64,000 nt of DNA from Gammaproteobacteria bacterium (GTDB taxonomy: Bacteria; Pseudomonadota; Gammaproteobacteria; Steroidobacterales; Steroidobacteraceae), in the NCBI GenBank assembly GCA_018970145.1, contig JAGWWY010000008.1, forward strand, positions 1-64,000, read 5' to 3'. The notes under the pieces were generated by a model, which searched no databases, was not told the DNA's origin, and was given only the letters and a program-made list of their open reading frames with translations. A program made the translations under genes and the position numbers. Below, in pieces: positions 8,605 through 19,103 of this stretch (positions are counted from its first letter, which is position 1; each line of letters starts with the position of its first letter).

Positions 8605-9456
8605 TCAGCGCGCGCGACGATTGAGGAAAATCAGCTGCTCGAAAAGGTGGACGTCTTGCTCATTCTTCAACAACGCGCCGTAGAGCGGCGGGATCGCCTT
8701 TTTCGGGTCATCGCTGCGCAGCACTTCCGGTGGAACATCCTCAGCCAGCAACAACTTGATCCAATCGAGTAACTCGGAGGTCGATGGCTTCTTTTTGAGA
8801 CCGGGCGTCTCACGCACCTTGTAAAACGCGCCCAAGGCCTCCGCAAGTAGCTCTTTTTTCAGATTCGGATAGTGCACGGCGACGATCTTTTCCATCGTCT
8901 CGGCATCGGGAAAACGGATGTAGTGAAAGAAGCACCGACGCAGAAAGGCATCGGGTAGTTCCTTCTCGTTGTTACTCGTGATGATGATGATCGGTCGATG
9001 CCGCGCCTGGACCAGTTCGCGAGTCTCGTAAACATAGAATTCCATCCGGTCGATTTCACGCAATAGATCGTTCGGGAATTCGATATCCGCCTTGTCGATT
9101 TCGTCGATCAGCAATACCGGTTGCGTCTCGGAATCGAACGCCTCCCATAACTTGCCCCGCAGTATGTAATTACGAATGTCCGCGACTTTGGGATCACCCA
9201 GTTGTGAGTCTCGCAAGCGTGAGACGGCGTCGTATTCGTAAAGACCCTGCTGCGCTTTACTGGTCGACTTGACGTGCCACTCGAAGATCGGTCGGCCGAG
9301 AGCACCAGCCACCTCGAGAGCAAGCTGCGTCTTGCCCGTGCCCGGTTCACCCTTGATCAGGAGCGGCCTGCCTAAGGTGATGGCCGCATTGACCGCCATA
9401 CCAAGATCAGCTGTGGTGATATAACGATCAGTACCGACGAAACGCGTTTCTGTCAT
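8605..9456 (-). CDS. MoxR-type AAA+ ATPase
   Basis: A 283-residue AAA+ chaperone ATPase. Walker A is GEPGTGKT (residues 36-43), Walker B is LLIDEIDKAD (about 114-123), sensor 1 is IIITSNNEKELPDAF, and the arginine-finger region is LRRCFFHYIRF. MoxR proteins act with VWA proteins, and the VWA gene lies 5 bases downstream. Its ATG overlaps the stop of the penicillin acylase gene (ATGA-type 4-base overlap), so translation of acylase and MoxR is probably coupled. Confidence 0.88.
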   Translation of the reverse strand: MTETRFVGTDRYITTADLGMAVNAAITLGRPLLIKGEPGTGKTQLALEVAGALGRPIFEWHVKSTSKAQQGLYEYDAVSRLRDSQLGDPKVADIRNYILRGKLWEAFDSETQPVLLIDEIDKADIEFPNDLLREIDRMEFYVYETRELVQARHRPIIIITSNNEKELPDAFLRRCFFHYIRFPDAETMEKIVAVHYPNLKKELLAEALGAFYKVRETPGLKKKPSTSELLDWIKLLLAEDVPPEVLRSDDPKKAIPPLYGALLKNEQDVHLFEQLIFLNRRAR

Positions 9457-11942
9457 GGCTTGGCCACCAAGGTCAAAGAATACTGGGTCGGGCCTGGTAA
9501 CAAAGCTCGCGGTCGCCCGCTGACCCAGTCGTCAAACCCCGTTTGATAGAAAGGCGACAAGGGATGCCCGCTCTGACCACCAGGAATCTGTAAGTACGCT
9601 TCCGACTCACGCCCCGGTGAGATGGCAAAGCGCTCGGAAGCGCCGAAACTAGGGCCCGTCACATGCGGCACATTCATATCGCCGTTGAGTTGTCGCGCTG
9701 GCATGTCGAGATAGCCTGCAAGCGGACCCAAGGCCGCCGAGAGCGGATGGCGAATACGCGTGGTGTTGTATTGACCCCAACGACAATTGGCGAGCGTTCC
9801 GCAACTCTCTTCCAAACGCTCTATCACGAGATCCGCTTGCTGTAGCAGGAAACTGCGCCAATCAGCATAGTTGGCCGTCAGCATGTGAGCGGGCTGCTCG
9901 GTGACGAGCCGCCACAGTGATCCCTCGAAAAGTGCATTCGGATATGAACCCTGCGCCGTCTGCAAAGACTCGGTGAACATGCTCCACACCGCTTTACGCG
10001 TAGTGTCGCGATAGGCGCGCACCAGACGATAACTCACCGAATCGGCCGCCGCGACACCCCTCCATTCGCTCACCCAGCGACGCAGCTCAGCCCGCCTCGG
10101 ATGATTCTTGAGTGCATCCTCATCAAGCACGCCTAGTAACAGTTGCTGCCAACGATCTAGAAACTCCGCCCGCGCATCGAACTGGATCGACAGCATGTCT
10201 GCAGGCGTCGCCTCGCCATCGATCGCAAGCAACCGATCGCGGATGCGGCCCTGCCTCGTTCCCATGTCGTAACCCATGCCGCTTTCAGCCTCATCGTTAC
10301 CGAGCACCGTCTCGAGTTCGCCCTCGACATGACGGGAGTTGGCACTCCACAAACGACCGACCTGCGGGTCGACGATTCGCGGCGCTGCGGTCGCATCGCG
10401 CCAGGGCACCGGACGAGCCGTTTCGGGTCCGAGCGAACCTTCCGGGATACGCCCGATAATGGTCCAAGCGATCCGCCCGCTCCGATCTCCGAGGGTAAAG
10501 TTTTGATGTGGGATTCCGACGCTCGGCGCCAGTTGTAGTGCAGCTTCAAGATCACTCACCTGCTGCAACTCGAGACTCGCGAGATTGGTCGCACCACGCT
10601 CGGTGATCAACCAGCGTGCCGCCCAGCAGGTCTCGCCCGTCTTGGCATCACCGTCGACCTTGATGATGGGGCCGGACGCGCTTTCCCAAATTTCGAACAT
10701 CTCGGGATCGGCTCCGGCGATCTCGATACGCTCTTGGCGAATCTCGAAGGCGGTCTCACCACCCGGCGCCAGATAACCACGCCGCCCCGATACACACGAC
10801 AAACCACGCACGTCCGCCCAGTCGCCATAGCTGTTGGTGAACGACCACGCGATCCGACCGTTGCTGCCAGCTGCCACTGCTGGAAGACCCGGTAGCGTCA
10901 CACCATTGAGCTCCATCGGCGAACCGTCGTTGTCCGTCACGATGAGTCGGGCACGGTACCAAACGGTCGGCACTCGCAAGCCCAAATGCATATCGCCCGC
11001 CACCAAAGCCGCACCGCTTTGCGTGTGTTTCCCCGCGACGGCCCATGCATTACTACCCGGAAAACCTCGCGCCTCCTCATCAAAAGCGGCGCGCACGACG
11101 ACACCGGAAACCCGGGAGCGACGTAAATCGAGCCACTCGGGCGGCGGCACAGCCGGAGCTGCGAATGCGGCGCCGCCATTGGCAGCCTTCCGATCGGCAT
11201 CGGTTGCGAAGTTCGGTGCGTCCCATTCATTGCCGCGGGGAAACAGAAACTGCTGCACGGCGCGCACGGCGGTCAAATCGATCTCGCCATCGCCGGCGGC
11301 TGTCCGCATGCGCTCCTCGAGTCGCGCGCTGATCGCACGGCGCGTCATCTCCGACTCGATGCTCTCGTGCTGCAACTGCCACCACATCGCATGCACAACG
11401 AGAATCGAGTCTTCGACAAGCCATTCGGCCGGTTTTTGACGCAGGAGCAAATATTCCCACGGTCGGACTTCGAGGGACCCGAGACCCGCATTCACGCCCC
11501 GCGTATAAGCCTCGATCCAGACGCGTTGGTCGGCGGTGCTGTCGTTGATGACCTGCCTTGCGACCTCACGCAGTCGGAAGACTCGCGCCGATTTGTCTTG
11601 ACCCACCAGAGTCGGACCGAGCAACGCCGCCAACTCACCGGCTGCCAGACGCCGCGAGAGATCCATTTGAAAATAGCGATCCTGAGCGTGCGCAAAGCCG
11701 AGACCAAAAGCGACATCGGCAAAACTACGCCCCCGTATAGTCGGCGCACCATCGGCATCGCGCTCGATACGTACATCCGCCGTCAGCGCACCCGCAGGAG
11801 TCTCGATACCACCTGCGAGGTCAGGCAGCGAACCGCGCAAAGCCCAGTACGCCGCCGCAATCGTCGCAACCAACAATGCGGCCAAGATCAGCAAGCCGCG
11901 ACCAACCCAACGCTTGATCGGCCTTGCCGTCATACTGAGCAC
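9453..11942 (-). CDS. Penicillin acylase family (Ntn) hydrolase
   Basis: An 829-residue penicillin amidase family protein (PF01804). An N-terminal hydrophobic segment (about residues 15-35) should anchor it in, or carry it across, the inner membrane. The alpha-chain motif GFAHAQDRYFQMDLSRR lies near residue 79. The autocatalytic nucleophile is the Ser in RGFPGSNAWAV (about residue 297), which becomes the new N-terminus of the beta chain after self-cleavage. Family members cleave amides such as acyl-homoserine lactones, beta-lactam side chains or cyclic lipopeptides; the substrate here cannot be read from sequence. Start is GTG at 11942, overlapping the pyk stop by one base, or ATG at 11933. 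Confidence 0.87.
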   Translation of the reverse strand: MLSMTARPIKRWVGRGLLILAALLVATIAAAYWALRGSLPDLAGGIETPAGALTADVRIERDADGAPTIRGRSFADVAFGLGFAHAQDRYFQMDLSRRLAAGELAALLGPTLVGQDKSARVFRLREVARQVINDSTADQRVWIEAYTRGVNAGLGSLEVRPWEYLLLRQKPAEWLVEDSILVVHAMWWQLQHESIESEMTRRAISARLEERMRTAAGDGEIDLTAVRAVQQFLFPRGNEWDAPNFATDADRKAANGGAAFAAPAVPPPEWLDLRRSRVSGVVVRAAFDEEARGFPGSNAWAVAGKHTQSGAALVAGDMHLGLRVPTVWYRARLIVTDNDGSPMELNGVTLPGLPAVAAGSNGRIAWSFTNSYGDWADVRGLSCVSGRRGYLAPGGETAFEIRQERIEIAGADPEMFEIWESASGPIIKVDGDAKTGETCWAARWLITERGATNLASLELQQVSDLEAALQLAPSVGIPHQNFTLGDRSGRIAWTIIGRIPEGSLGPETARPVPWRDATAAPRIVDPQVGRLWSANSRHVEGELETVLGNDEAESGMGYDMGTRQGRIRDRLLAIDGEATPADMLSIQFDARAEFLDRWQQLLLGVLDEDALKNHPRRAELRRWVSEWRGVAAADSVSYRLVRAYRDTTRKAVWSMFTESLQTAQGSYPNALFEGSLWRLVTEQPAHMLTANYADWRSFLLQQADLVIERLEESCGTLANCRWGQYNTTRIRHPLSAALGPLAGYLDMPARQLNGDMNVPHVTGPSFGASERFAISPGRESEAYLQIPGGQSGHPLSPFYQTGFDDWVSGRPRALLPGPTQYSLTLVAKP

Positions 11943-13375
11943 TAGCGATGTACGGTCAGGATCTGCAGAGAATTCGTACCACCCTGCACGCCCGAGAACT
12001 CGCCCTTGGTGAGAATGATTTGGTCACCCTCACAGACCAGCTGCAAGTCGAGCAATTGATGGAATACGGCTCGCAACAAGCCATCACGCGTATCACGCGG
12101 CAGATCGAAGGACACCGGATACACGCCGCGATAAAGGGTCACTCGGCGCCGCGTTTTCTCGTGCCGGGTAAACGCATAGATGGGAATGCCCGAGCGAAAG
12201 CGCGACATCCACTGCGGCGTGGCGCCGCTCTCGGTCAACGCCACGATGGCCTTTACCTCGAGATGATTGGCCGTGTACATCACCGCGTTGGCGATCGCCT
12301 CCTCCGTTTCGGAGAACATCGCACCGTATCGCTCACGGGGTTTGTGTGCCGCAATTTGATAACGCTCGGCGCCCGAGATCACCTCGGCCATCGCCGCTAC
12401 GGCCTTGACCGGGTACTTGCCCGCCGCCGTTTCTGCCGACAGCATCACGGCATCGGTCCCGTCCATCACAGCATTGGCGACGTCGCTCACCTCGGCGCGC
12501 GTCGGCACCGGGTTCTGGATCATCGATTCCATCATTTGCGTCGCCGTGATGACGATGCGATTCGCATGCCGAGTTTTGTAGATCATGGTCTTCTGCAAAC
12601 CGGTCAGCGCCGCGTGACCCATCTCCACACCGAGATCGCCACGCGCCACCATGATCACGTCGGTAGCGGCGATGATTTCATCGAGATGGGCAACCGCCTC
12701 GTGCCGCTCGATTTTGGCAACGATACGCACGGACTCGCCGCCCGCCTGTTTAAGCAACTCGCGTGCTTTGTGGACATCTGCGGCATCACGTACGAACGAC
12801 AACGCAAGGTAATCAAGACCCTGCGCTGAAGCGAAGCGGATATCCTCGAAATCTTTGTCGGTCAGGGCAGGTGCGGAAATACCGCCACCTTTGCGATTCA
12901 CACCTTTGCGGTTGGACAGCTCGCCGCCGGCCATCACCTTGGTCTCGATCCGAGTGCCGTGAACGGCCGTGACTTCAAGCACGATGAGACCATCGTTGAG
13001 AAGCAGCGTATCGCCCGCTTTCACGTCGTTGACGAGTTCTTTGTAGGCGACTCCGACGACGGACTCATTCCCGGCTTTGGAGTCGAGTGCGGTATCGAGC
13101 GCAAAGGCTTGCCCGTCCTGCAAATCGACTTTGCCACTCTGGAAACTCTCGATCCGAATCTTGGGACCGGCGAGATCGCCCAAAATAGCGACGTAACGAC
13201 CCGCGCGCGTTGACGCCTCACGCAACAGCATGATCCGCCGCAGGTGGTCGTCATGGTTGCCGTGGGAAAAGTTCACCCGAGCCACATCCAGACCGGCCCG
13301 GCACATATCGAAAAGGACGTCGATATCGTCTGTCGCCGGCCCGAGGGTGGCGACGATCTTGGTTCTACGCAACAT
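11942..13375 (-). CDS. pyk: Pyruvate kinase
   Basis: A 477-residue glycolytic enzyme making pyruvate and ATP from phosphoenolpyruvate and ADP. It begins MLRRTKIVATLGPATDD, has GDLAGPKIRIE, a metal and substrate loop at VARGDLGVEMG, and the signature ITATQMMESMI. The length is that of a full family member. AAGG lies 5 bases before the ATG. It follows pgk by 42 bases in the tkt-gap-pgk-pyk run, and its stop overlaps the acylase start, so the acylase-moxR-VWA genes are likely on the same transcript. Confidence 0.95.
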   Translation of the reverse strand: MLRRTKIVATLGPATDDIDVLFDMCRAGLDVARVNFSHGNHDDHLRRIMLLREASTRAGRYVAILGDLAGPKIRIESFQSGKVDLQDGQAFALDTALDSKAGNESVVGVAYKELVNDVKAGDTLLLNDGLIVLEVTAVHGTRIETKVMAGGELSNRKGVNRKGGGISAPALTDKDFEDIRFASAQGLDYLALSFVRDAADVHKARELLKQAGGESVRIVAKIERHEAVAHLDEIIAATDVIMVARGDLGVEMGHAALTGLQKTMIYKTRHANRIVITATQMMESMIQNPVPTRAEVSDVANAVMDGTDAVMLSAETAAGKYPVKAVAAMAEVISGAERYQIAAHKPRERYGAMFSETEEAIANAVMYTANHLEVKAIVALTESGATPQWMSRFRSGIPIYAFTRHEKTRRRVTLYRGVYPVSFDLPRDTRDGLLRAVFHQLLDLQLVCEGDQIILTKGEFSGVQGGTNSLQILTVHR

Positions 13376-13417
13376 AGGCCTTCATTGTGAGGTGCACGCA
13401 AGCCCCTTGCCAGCACG

Positions 13418-14596
13418 TTATGCGTCGAATCGGGCCTCCAGCGCCGCCACTGCCGGGAGGGTCTTACCCTCGACGAACTCGAGGAAGGCGCCGCCACCGG
13501 TGGAGATGTACGAAATACCGGGTTCGACACCGAACTTTTCGATCGCCGCGAGCGTGTCGCCGCCGCCCGCCAGAGAGTACGCCGAACTGGCAGCGATCGC
13601 CTCGGCGATCACCCGCGTTCCACCCGCGAACGAATCGAACTCGAACACACCAACTGGACCATTCCAGAGTATCGTGCCCGCCGATTGCAACAGCGTTGCA
13701 AGCGAGCGGGCGCTCGAGGGGCCGATATCGAGGATTAGCTCGTCGGCTGCGACCGTTTCGACAGCTCGTGTTGTTGCGACGGCTGTCGCCGAGAATTCCT
13801 TGGCGACAACGACATCAGTCGGCAGCGGAATCGCAGTGCCTTTGGCTTTTGCCTGCGCGAGCAACGCACGCGCCGTATCGAGCATATCCGGCTCGTGCAA
13901 CGACTTGCCGACGGCAACGCCGCTCGCCGCCAGAAAAGTATTGGCGATACCACCACCCACGATCAGCTGATCGACTTTCGAGAGCAACGACTCGAGCACG
14001 GTGAGTTTGGTCGACACTTTTGAGCCCGCGACGATCGCGACCAGGGGACGCGCGGGCTTGGCCAGCGCGCGCTCGAGCGCCTCGAGCTCGCCGACCAATA
14101 GCGGGCCTGCGCAAGCAATCGGCGCAAAGCGCGCGACGCCATGTGTGCTGGCCTCGGCTCGATGCGCGGTGCCGAAGGCATCCATCACGAAGATGTCGCA
14201 AAGCGCCGCCATACGACGCGAGAGCGCCTCGTCGTCCTGCTTCTCGCCTTTGTTGAAACGCACGTTCTCGCAGAGCACCACTTCGCCAGGCGCACACTCG
14301 ATCCCATTCAACCACTCACTCACAAGGCGCACGGGGGTACCGAGCAGCTCTGCCAAACGCGCGGCGACCGGCGCCAAGGAATTCTCGGCAGAGAACTCAC
14401 CCTCCTTGGGGCGACCCAGATGCGACAGCAGCATCACACGCGCGCCGGCGTCGCGTGCTGCGCGGATCGTCGGCAGCGCCGCGCGAATACGCGCATCGCT
14501 CGTGATCACACCCCCCTCGACGGGGACGTTCAAATCCTCACGGATCAGCACACGCTGACCCTTGAGCTCGAGATCGAGCATCCGACGAACCGGCAT
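13418..14596 (-). CDS. pgk: Phosphoglycerate kinase
   Basis: A 392-residue cytosolic enzyme making 3-phosphoglycerate and ATP from 1,3-bisphosphoglycerate. Visible family motifs are [14 protein letters not shown] near the start, [45 protein letters not shown] and the C-terminal [14 protein letters not shown] start it at the ATG at 14596 ([13 protein letters not shown]), which is where the conserved region begins; the open frame upstream runs into gap. The gap stop is 5 bases before, so the two are co-transcribed. Confidence 0.94.
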   Translation of the reverse strand: MPVRRMLDLELKGQRVLIREDLNVPVEGGVITSDARIRAALPTIRAARDAGARVMLLSHLGRPKEGEFSAENSLAPVAARLAELLGTPVRLVSEWLNGIECAPGEVVLCENVRFNKGEKQDDEALSRRMAALCDIFVMDAFGTAHRAEASTHGVARFAPIACAGPLLVGELEALERALAKPARPLVAIVAGSKVSTKLTVLESLLSKVDQLIVGGGIANTFLAASGVAVGKSLHEPDMLDTARALLAQAKAKGTAIPLPTDVVVAKEFSATAVATTRAVETVAADELILDIGPSSARSLATLLQSAGTILWNGPVGVFEFDSFAGGTRVIAEAIAASSAYSLAGGGDTLAAIEKFGVEPGISYISTGGGAFLEFVEGKTLPAVAALEARFDA

Positions 14597-14601
14597 AATG
14601 A

Positions 14602-15615
14602 TCAGTTCGCCTTCGACCACGCGAGCGTCGTGTCGAGCATCCGGTTGGAGAAGCCCCACTCGTTGTCGTACCACGCGCAGACCTTGACCAGATTACCGCC
14701 GATGACCTTGGTCATCGTGCCATCGAAGGTCGATGAATGCGCATCGTGGTTGTAGTCGATCGAGACGAGCGGCGCTTCGGTGTACGCCAATACACCCTTC
14801 AGCGGACCTTCGGCGGCGGCCTTCATCAATTCATTGACCTCCGCCACCGTGGTCGCCCGTTTCGGAGTCAGGGTGAGATCGACCAGCGAGACGTTGATCG
14901 TCGGTACGCGTACGGCGAAGCCGTCGAACTTGCCCTTCAGTTCAGGCAGCACGAGACCCACGGCTGCTGCGGCGCCGGTCTTGGTCGGGATCATCGACAT
15001 GGTGGCCGAGCGAGCGCGGCGAAGATCCGAGTGATAAACGTCGGTGAGCACCTGATCGTTCGTATACGCGTGCACGGTGGTCATGAGCCCACTCTCGATG
15101 CCGATGTTCTCGTGCAGCACCTGCGCGACCGGCGCCAAACAGTTGGTCGTGCACGACGCGTTGGAGATCACTGAGTGCGCCGCACGCAGAATCTGATGAT
15201 TGACGCCGAAGACAACGGTCGCATCCACATCGTCACCACCGGGCGCCGAGATGACGACCTTCTTGGCGCCACCCGCCAAATGCGCAGACGCTTTGGCCTT
15301 GCTTGTAAAAAGGCCGGTGCATTCGAGCACGAAATCGACCCCCAGCTCGCCCCAAGGCAGCTTCGCGGGATCGCGCTGGGCGAGCACCCGGATGCGATCG
15401 CCGTTAACGACCATCGAATCTCCATCGACCTTCACTTCACACGGAAAGCGGCCATGCGCGGTGTCGTAGCGCGTGAGGTGGGCATTGGTTTCGGCATCAC
15501 CTAAATCGTTGATCGCAACGATTTGTATCTCGCGGTTACGGCCACTCTCGTAGAGCGCACGCAGCACGTTGCGTCCGATCCGTCCATATCCGTTGATGCC
15601 AACCTTGATCGCCAT
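14602..15615 (-). CDS. gap: Glyceraldehyde-3-phosphate dehydrogenase, class I
   Basis: A 337-residue NAD-linked dehydrogenase for glyceraldehyde 3-phosphate. The N-terminus [20 protein letters not shown] is the nucleotide-binding motif. [12 protein letters not shown] carries the catalytic Cys, HAYTNDQ follows, and [15 protein letters not shown] closes the domain. A GAGAGGTCAGGA ribosome-binding region precedes the ATG. It stands 39 bases after tkt and 5 before pgk. Confidence 0.95.
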   Translation of the reverse strand: MAIKVGINGYGRIGRNVLRALYESGRNREIQIVAINDLGDAETNAHLTRYDTAHGRFPCEVKVDGDSMVVNGDRIRVLAQRDPAKLPWGELGVDFVLECTGLFTSKAKASAHLAGGAKKVVISAPGGDDVDATVVFGVNHQILRAAHSVISNASCTTNCLAPVAQVLHENIGIESGLMTTVHAYTNDQVLTDVYHSDLRRARSATMSMIPTKTGAAAAVGLVLPELKGKFDGFAVRVPTINVSLVDLTLTPKRATTVAEVNELMKAAAEGPLKGVLAYTEAPLVSIDYNHDAHSSTFDGTMTKVIGGNLVKVCAWYDNEWGFSNRMLDTTLAWSKAN

Positions 15616-15654
15616 GTGTCCTGACCTCTCAATGAAAAAGCGTTTGGTATCTGT

Positions 15655-17658
15655 TCAGTTCGCGAGCAGCTCGTCGATCGCGCGACCGATGTGAGCGCTC
15701 GTCAATCCGTAATGCTCGAAGAGCTCCGCGGCCTTGCCCGAGGCGCCGAACCGATCGATGCCGAGCACTCGTCCCTCGCTGCCAACGTACTTCCACCAGC
15801 TTTGCGTAGCCGCGGCTTCTACAGCGACACGACGCGTGACCCGCTTGGGTAACACCGCTTCGCGCCAAGCGGCGTCCTGCCTATCAAACGTATCGGTGGA
15901 CGGCATCGACACGAGTCGGATTCGACGACCCGCCGCGTTCTTGGCGCGCACCGCTTCGGCAGCCGGCGCGACCTCGGAGCCGGTCGCCATCACGATCGCT
16001 TCAGGCTCACCACCGACGGGCTCGATGAGGACGTAGCCGCCGTTTGCAATCGCGGCGAGCTGCGCGGTGTCGCGCGGCTGCTGCGGCAAGGCCTGACGCG
16101 TCAGCACCAGTGAGGTCGGGCCCGTGACACGCTCGATGCCCGTTAGCCAAGCCACTGCCGTCTCGGTGGCATCGCACGGGCGCCACAGCGACAGATTCGG
16201 CATCGCTCGAAGCGAAGCCAGATGTTCAATCGGCTGGTGCGTCGGACCGTCCTCGCCAAGCCCGATGGAGTCGTGGGTGTACACCAGCAGAATTCTTTGA
16301 TGCATCAGCGCAGCCAAGCGCACGGCGTTACGCGCATAATCAGAGAACACGAGGAACGTCCCCGCATAAGGCGCGAAACCGCCATGCAGGGCAAGCCCGT
16401 TCATCATCGCCGTCATCGCGAATTCGCGTACGCCGTAATAGACGTAGTTGCCGCTCGCATCCTCTGGCGTGATCGCCTTGGAGTCCTTACGGAAGGTGTT
16501 CACCGAGCCGGTCAAGTCCGCTGAGCCGCCCAGCAGCTCGCCCATGCCAGGGCCGATCGCATTCAGGATGACTTGAGAGGACGCGCGGGTCGCCTGCGGC
16601 GCAGTCACGGCCGCCGCCGCCGCCATGGCAGCATCACGCAGTGCAGGCCAGTTACCCGGCAAGTCGCCCTTCATCCGGCGGGTGAACTCCGCCGCAAGCT
16701 CGGGAAACTCGCGCTTGTACCGATTGAAGCGACGTTTCCACGATTTCTCGGCTTTGTCGCCGCGTGCGCGCTGGTCCCACGCAGCCCGCACGTCTTCGGG
16801 CACCACAAAAGGCTCGTGCGACCAACCGAGAGCGGCGCGCGTTGCGGAAATCTCCTCGACACCGAGTGGCTCACCGTGAGTCGACTTGCTGCCCTGCTTA
16901 TTAGGCGCACCCTTGCCGATGACGGTGCGCGCGCAAATCAGCGTGGGCTGCCGACGATTCGCCTTCGCCTTGCGCAGCGCCTTGGAGACCGACTCGGCGT
17001 CGTGCCCATCGATATCTTTGATGACCTGCCAGCCGTAAGCGGTGAAACGCTTGGCCGTGTCGTCCGACATCCAGCCGTTGACGTTACCGTCGATCGAGAT
17101 GCCGTTATCGTCGTAAACGCAAATCAGTTTGCCGAGGCCCAAGGTGCCAGCGAGCGAAGCCGCCTCGTGCGAAATGCCCTCCATCATGCATCCGTCACCA
17201 AGGAAGACCCAGGTGTGGTGATCGACGATGTCGTGGCCTTCGCGATTAAACTCTGCGGCGAGCAGCCTCTCGGCCAGCGCCATACCAACGGCAGTGGCAA
17301 TGCCCTGACCGAGCGGGCCGGTCGTAGTCTCGATACCGATCGCCGGCTCGTGCTCGGGATGACCTGCCGTGCGCGCGCCCAGCTGACGGAAATTTTTGAT
17401 GTCCTCGATCGAGAGCGGATGACCTGTCAAGTGGAGCACGGAATAGAGCAGCATCGATGCGTGCCCATTCGAGAGAACGAAGCGATCTCGATCCACCCAA
17501 CGCGGGTTGGCCGGGTTGTATTCCATGGCCTCACGCCAGAGCACTTCGGCGATATCCGCCATGCCCATCGGAGCGCCGGGATGCCCAGAGGCTGCCCTCT
17601 GCACCGCATCCATGGAGAGCGCCCGAATGGCGTTGGAGAGGGTGCGGCGATCAGTCAT
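15655..17658 (-). CDS. tkt: Transketolase
   Basis: A 667-residue thiamine-diphosphate enzyme that moves two-carbon ketol units in the pentose phosphate pathway. [17 protein letters not shown], the TPP-binding [17 protein letters not shown], and the C-terminal [22 protein letters not shown] motif are all present, with the expected three-domain length. It is the first gene of the minus-strand run tkt-gap-pgk-pyk. The 115-base gap to the divergent metK should hold promoters for both directions; I recognise only the metK -10 box there. Confidence 0.95.
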   Translation of the reverse strand: MTDRRTLSNAIRALSMDAVQRAASGHPGAPMGMADIAEVLWREAMEYNPANPRWVDRDRFVLSNGHASMLLYSVLHLTGHPLSIEDIKNFRQLGARTAGHPEHEPAIGIETTTGPLGQGIATAVGMALAERLLAAEFNREGHDIVDHHTWVFLGDGCMMEGISHEAASLAGTLGLGKLICVYDDNGISIDGNVNGWMSDDTAKRFTAYGWQVIKDIDGHDAESVSKALRKAKANRRQPTLICARTVIGKGAPNKQGSKSTHGEPLGVEEISATRAALGWSHEPFVVPEDVRAAWDQRARGDKAEKSWKRRFNRYKREFPELAAEFTRRMKGDLPGNWPALRDAAMAAAAAVTAPQATRASSQVILNAIGPGMGELLGGSADLTGSVNTFRKDSKAITPEDASGNYVYYGVREFAMTAMMNGLALHGGFAPYAGTFLVFSDYARNAVRLAALMHQRILLVYTHDSIGLGEDGPTHQPIEHLASLRAMPNLSLWRPCDATETAVAWLTGIERVTGPTSLVLTRQALPQQPRDTAQLAAIANGGYVLIEPVGGEPEAIVMATGSEVAPAAEAVRAKNAAGRRIRLVSMPSTDTFDRQDAAWREAVLPKRVTRRVAVEAAATQSWWKYVGSEGRVLGIDRFGASGKAAELFEHYGLTSAHIGRAIDELLAN

Positions 17659-17742
17659 GGGGCGGGCTCATCCTGCTTGCGTGAAACTGCAATTCTCGCT
17701 CACCGAGCGCCTTTTTTTCAATGAACCACCGCGATTAACCGC

Positions 17743-17748
17743 TATACT
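17743..17748 (+). promoter_or_regulatory. Probable metK -10 box
   Basis: TATACT, 5 of 6 matches to consensus, about 25 bases before the metK start. No good -35 hexamer is seen at 16-18 bases. I looked for a SAM riboswitch in this leader and found none; the leader is too short. Confidence 0.42.
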
Positions 17749-17779
17749 TTTCCGGCTGTGTAACCGCTGGACGATGCCC

Positions 17780-18952
17780 ATGGCCAATCATTACCTGTTC
17801 ACTTCGGAATCCGTTTCCGAAGGCCACCCGGATAAAGTCGCCGACCAAATTTCGGACGCCATTCTCGATGCCATCCTCACCGAGGATAAGCGCTGTCGAG
17901 TGGCCGTCGAAACACTCGTGAAGACGGGTGTGGCAATCGTTGCAGGCGAAGTCACGACCAACGCGTGGGTCGATATCGAAGCCATTGTGCGTCGCACCGT
18001 GCTCGGCATTGGATACAACTCCTCGGATATGGGTTTCGACGGCGCGTCGTGCGGCGTACTCAACGTCATCGGGAAGCAATCTGCCGACATCGCTCAAGGC
18101 GTCGATCGCAGTGATCCACGCAAGCAGGGCGCGGGCGATCAGGGCTTGATGTTCGGCTTCGCCACGAACGAAACCGAAGTTTTGATGCCCGCGGCGATCA
18201 CTTTGTCGCATCGTTTGGTGGAGCGCCAAGCGAAAGTGCGCAAGCAAGGCAAACTGCCCTGGCTGCGTCCGGATGCCAAGAGCCAAGTCACGCTGCGATA
18301 CGAGAACGACAAGCCGGTCGCCATCGAAGCGGTGGTGCTCTCGACGCAGCACAGCGACGACATCTCGACCAAAAAGCTGCGCGATGCCGTGATGGAGGAA
18401 ATCCTCCTGCCCGTGCTGCCGAAAAAGTGGCTGCACAAAGGAACCAAGTTTCACATCAACCCGACCGGTCGCTTCGTGATCGGTGGGCCGGTGGGCGATT
18501 GCGGTCTCACGGGCCGTAAGATCATCGTCGACACGTACGGCGGCTTCGCGCGCCACGGTGGCGGCGCTTTCTCGGGTAAGGATCCCTCGAAAGTGGATCG
18601 CTCGGCGGCCTATGCAGCGCGGTACGTCGCCAAGAACATCGTGGCTGCCGGGCTTGCCGACCGCTGTGAAGTCCAGGTGTCGTATGCCATCGGCGTGGCG
18701 GAACCGACCTCGGTCATGGTCGAAACCTTCGGCACCGGCAAAGTCCCGCGTGAGAAACTCACGCAGCTCGTCGGCCGGCATTTCGATCTAACCCCTTATG
18801 GCCTGCGCGAAATGTTGAAGCTCGCCCGGCCCATCTATCAAAAAACCGCGGCGTACGGCCATTTCGGGCGTGAGGATCAGGATTTCACCTGGGAGCGCAC
18901 CGACCGGGCTGCCGCCTTGGCGGCCGACGCTGGAATTAAGCGTCGTCGCTGA
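17780..18952 (+). CDS. metK: S-adenosylmethionine synthetase
   Basis: A 390-residue cytosolic enzyme that joins methionine and ATP to make S-adenosylmethionine. The N-terminal [23 protein letters not shown] is the family start, followed by [12 protein letters not shown] and the phosphate-binding [27 protein letters not shown]. An in-frame ATG two codons earlier (17774) is an equal alternative; the open frame runs much farther upstream but would cover the promoter. Downstream, ahcY with its SAH riboswitch completes the hydrolysis side of the methylation cycle. Confidence 0.95.
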   Translation: MANHYLFTSESVSEGHPDKVADQISDAILDAILTEDKRCRVAVETLVKTGVAIVAGEVTTNAWVDIEAIVRRTVLGIGYNSSDMGFDGASCGVLNVIGKQSADIAQGVDRSDPRKQGAGDQGLMFGFATNETEVLMPAAITLSHRLVERQAKVRKQGKLPWLRPDAKSQVTLRYENDKPVAIEAVVLSTQHSDDISTKKLRDAVMEEILLPVLPKKWLHKGTKFHINPTGRFVIGGPVGDCGLTGRKIIVDTYGGFARHGGGAFSGKDPSKVDRSAAYAARYVAKNIVAAGLADRCEVQVSYAIGVAEPTSVMVETFGTGKVPREKLTQLVGRHFDLTPYGLREMLKLARPIYQKTAAYGHFGREDQDFTWERTDRAAALAADAGIKRRR

Positions 18953-18980
18953 AACAGTCGCTGCCGCGAGGCGGCGCAGG

Positions 18981-18986
18981 TAAACT
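18981..18986 (+). promoter_or_regulatory. Possible ahcY -10 box
   Basis: TAAACT is followed by about 7 bases before the first base of the SAH aptamer, so the predicted transcription start coincides with the aptamer 5' end. The -35 region is poor. If used, ahcY has its own promoter separate from metK. Confidence 0.38.
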
Positions 18987-18991
18987 ACACA

Positions 18992-19070
18992 CCGCGACGA
19001 GGGGCGCTGCAGCATCGGGTTGGCCGATGCCAGGCTCGTTGCGAGTCAGGATGACGTTCAACGGCGCCCG
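18992..19070 (+). ncRNA. SAH riboswitch (S-adenosylhomocysteine aptamer)
   Basis: The sequence matches the SAH riboswitch class element by element. The P1 5' arm CGCGACGAG (18993-19001) pairs with CTCGTTGCG (19035-19043) with one G-U. The conserved GGGGCGCTGC follows P1. P2 is GCATCGG with CCGATGC closed by a short loop. CCAGGCTCG is the conserved junction. The distal CGGCGCCC (19062-19069) can form the pseudoknot with GGGCGC. Known members bind SAH and raise expression of SAH-clearing genes. About 33 bases separate the aptamer from the ahcY ATG, so control is most likely by freeing the ribosome binding site. Confidence 0.92.
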
Positions 19071-19103
19071 TTAATCTTCAACCAAGATCAACGGAGTCAG
19101 ACC

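Noticed and set aside
16573-17724. 383-codon open frame antisense to tkt
   Set aside because: Low-complexity Arg/His-rich translation with no family pattern. Transketolase on the other strand is certain.
17659-17773. SAM riboswitch in the metK leader
   Set aside because: The leader after the -10 box is about 25 bases and has none of the conserved SAM aptamer segments.
17735-18781. 348-codon open frame antisense to metK
   Set aside because: Covers the metK promoter and has no protein family features.
18960-18975. GCCGC-GAG-GCGGC stem after metK as a terminator
   Set aside because: Five base pairs only and no T run.
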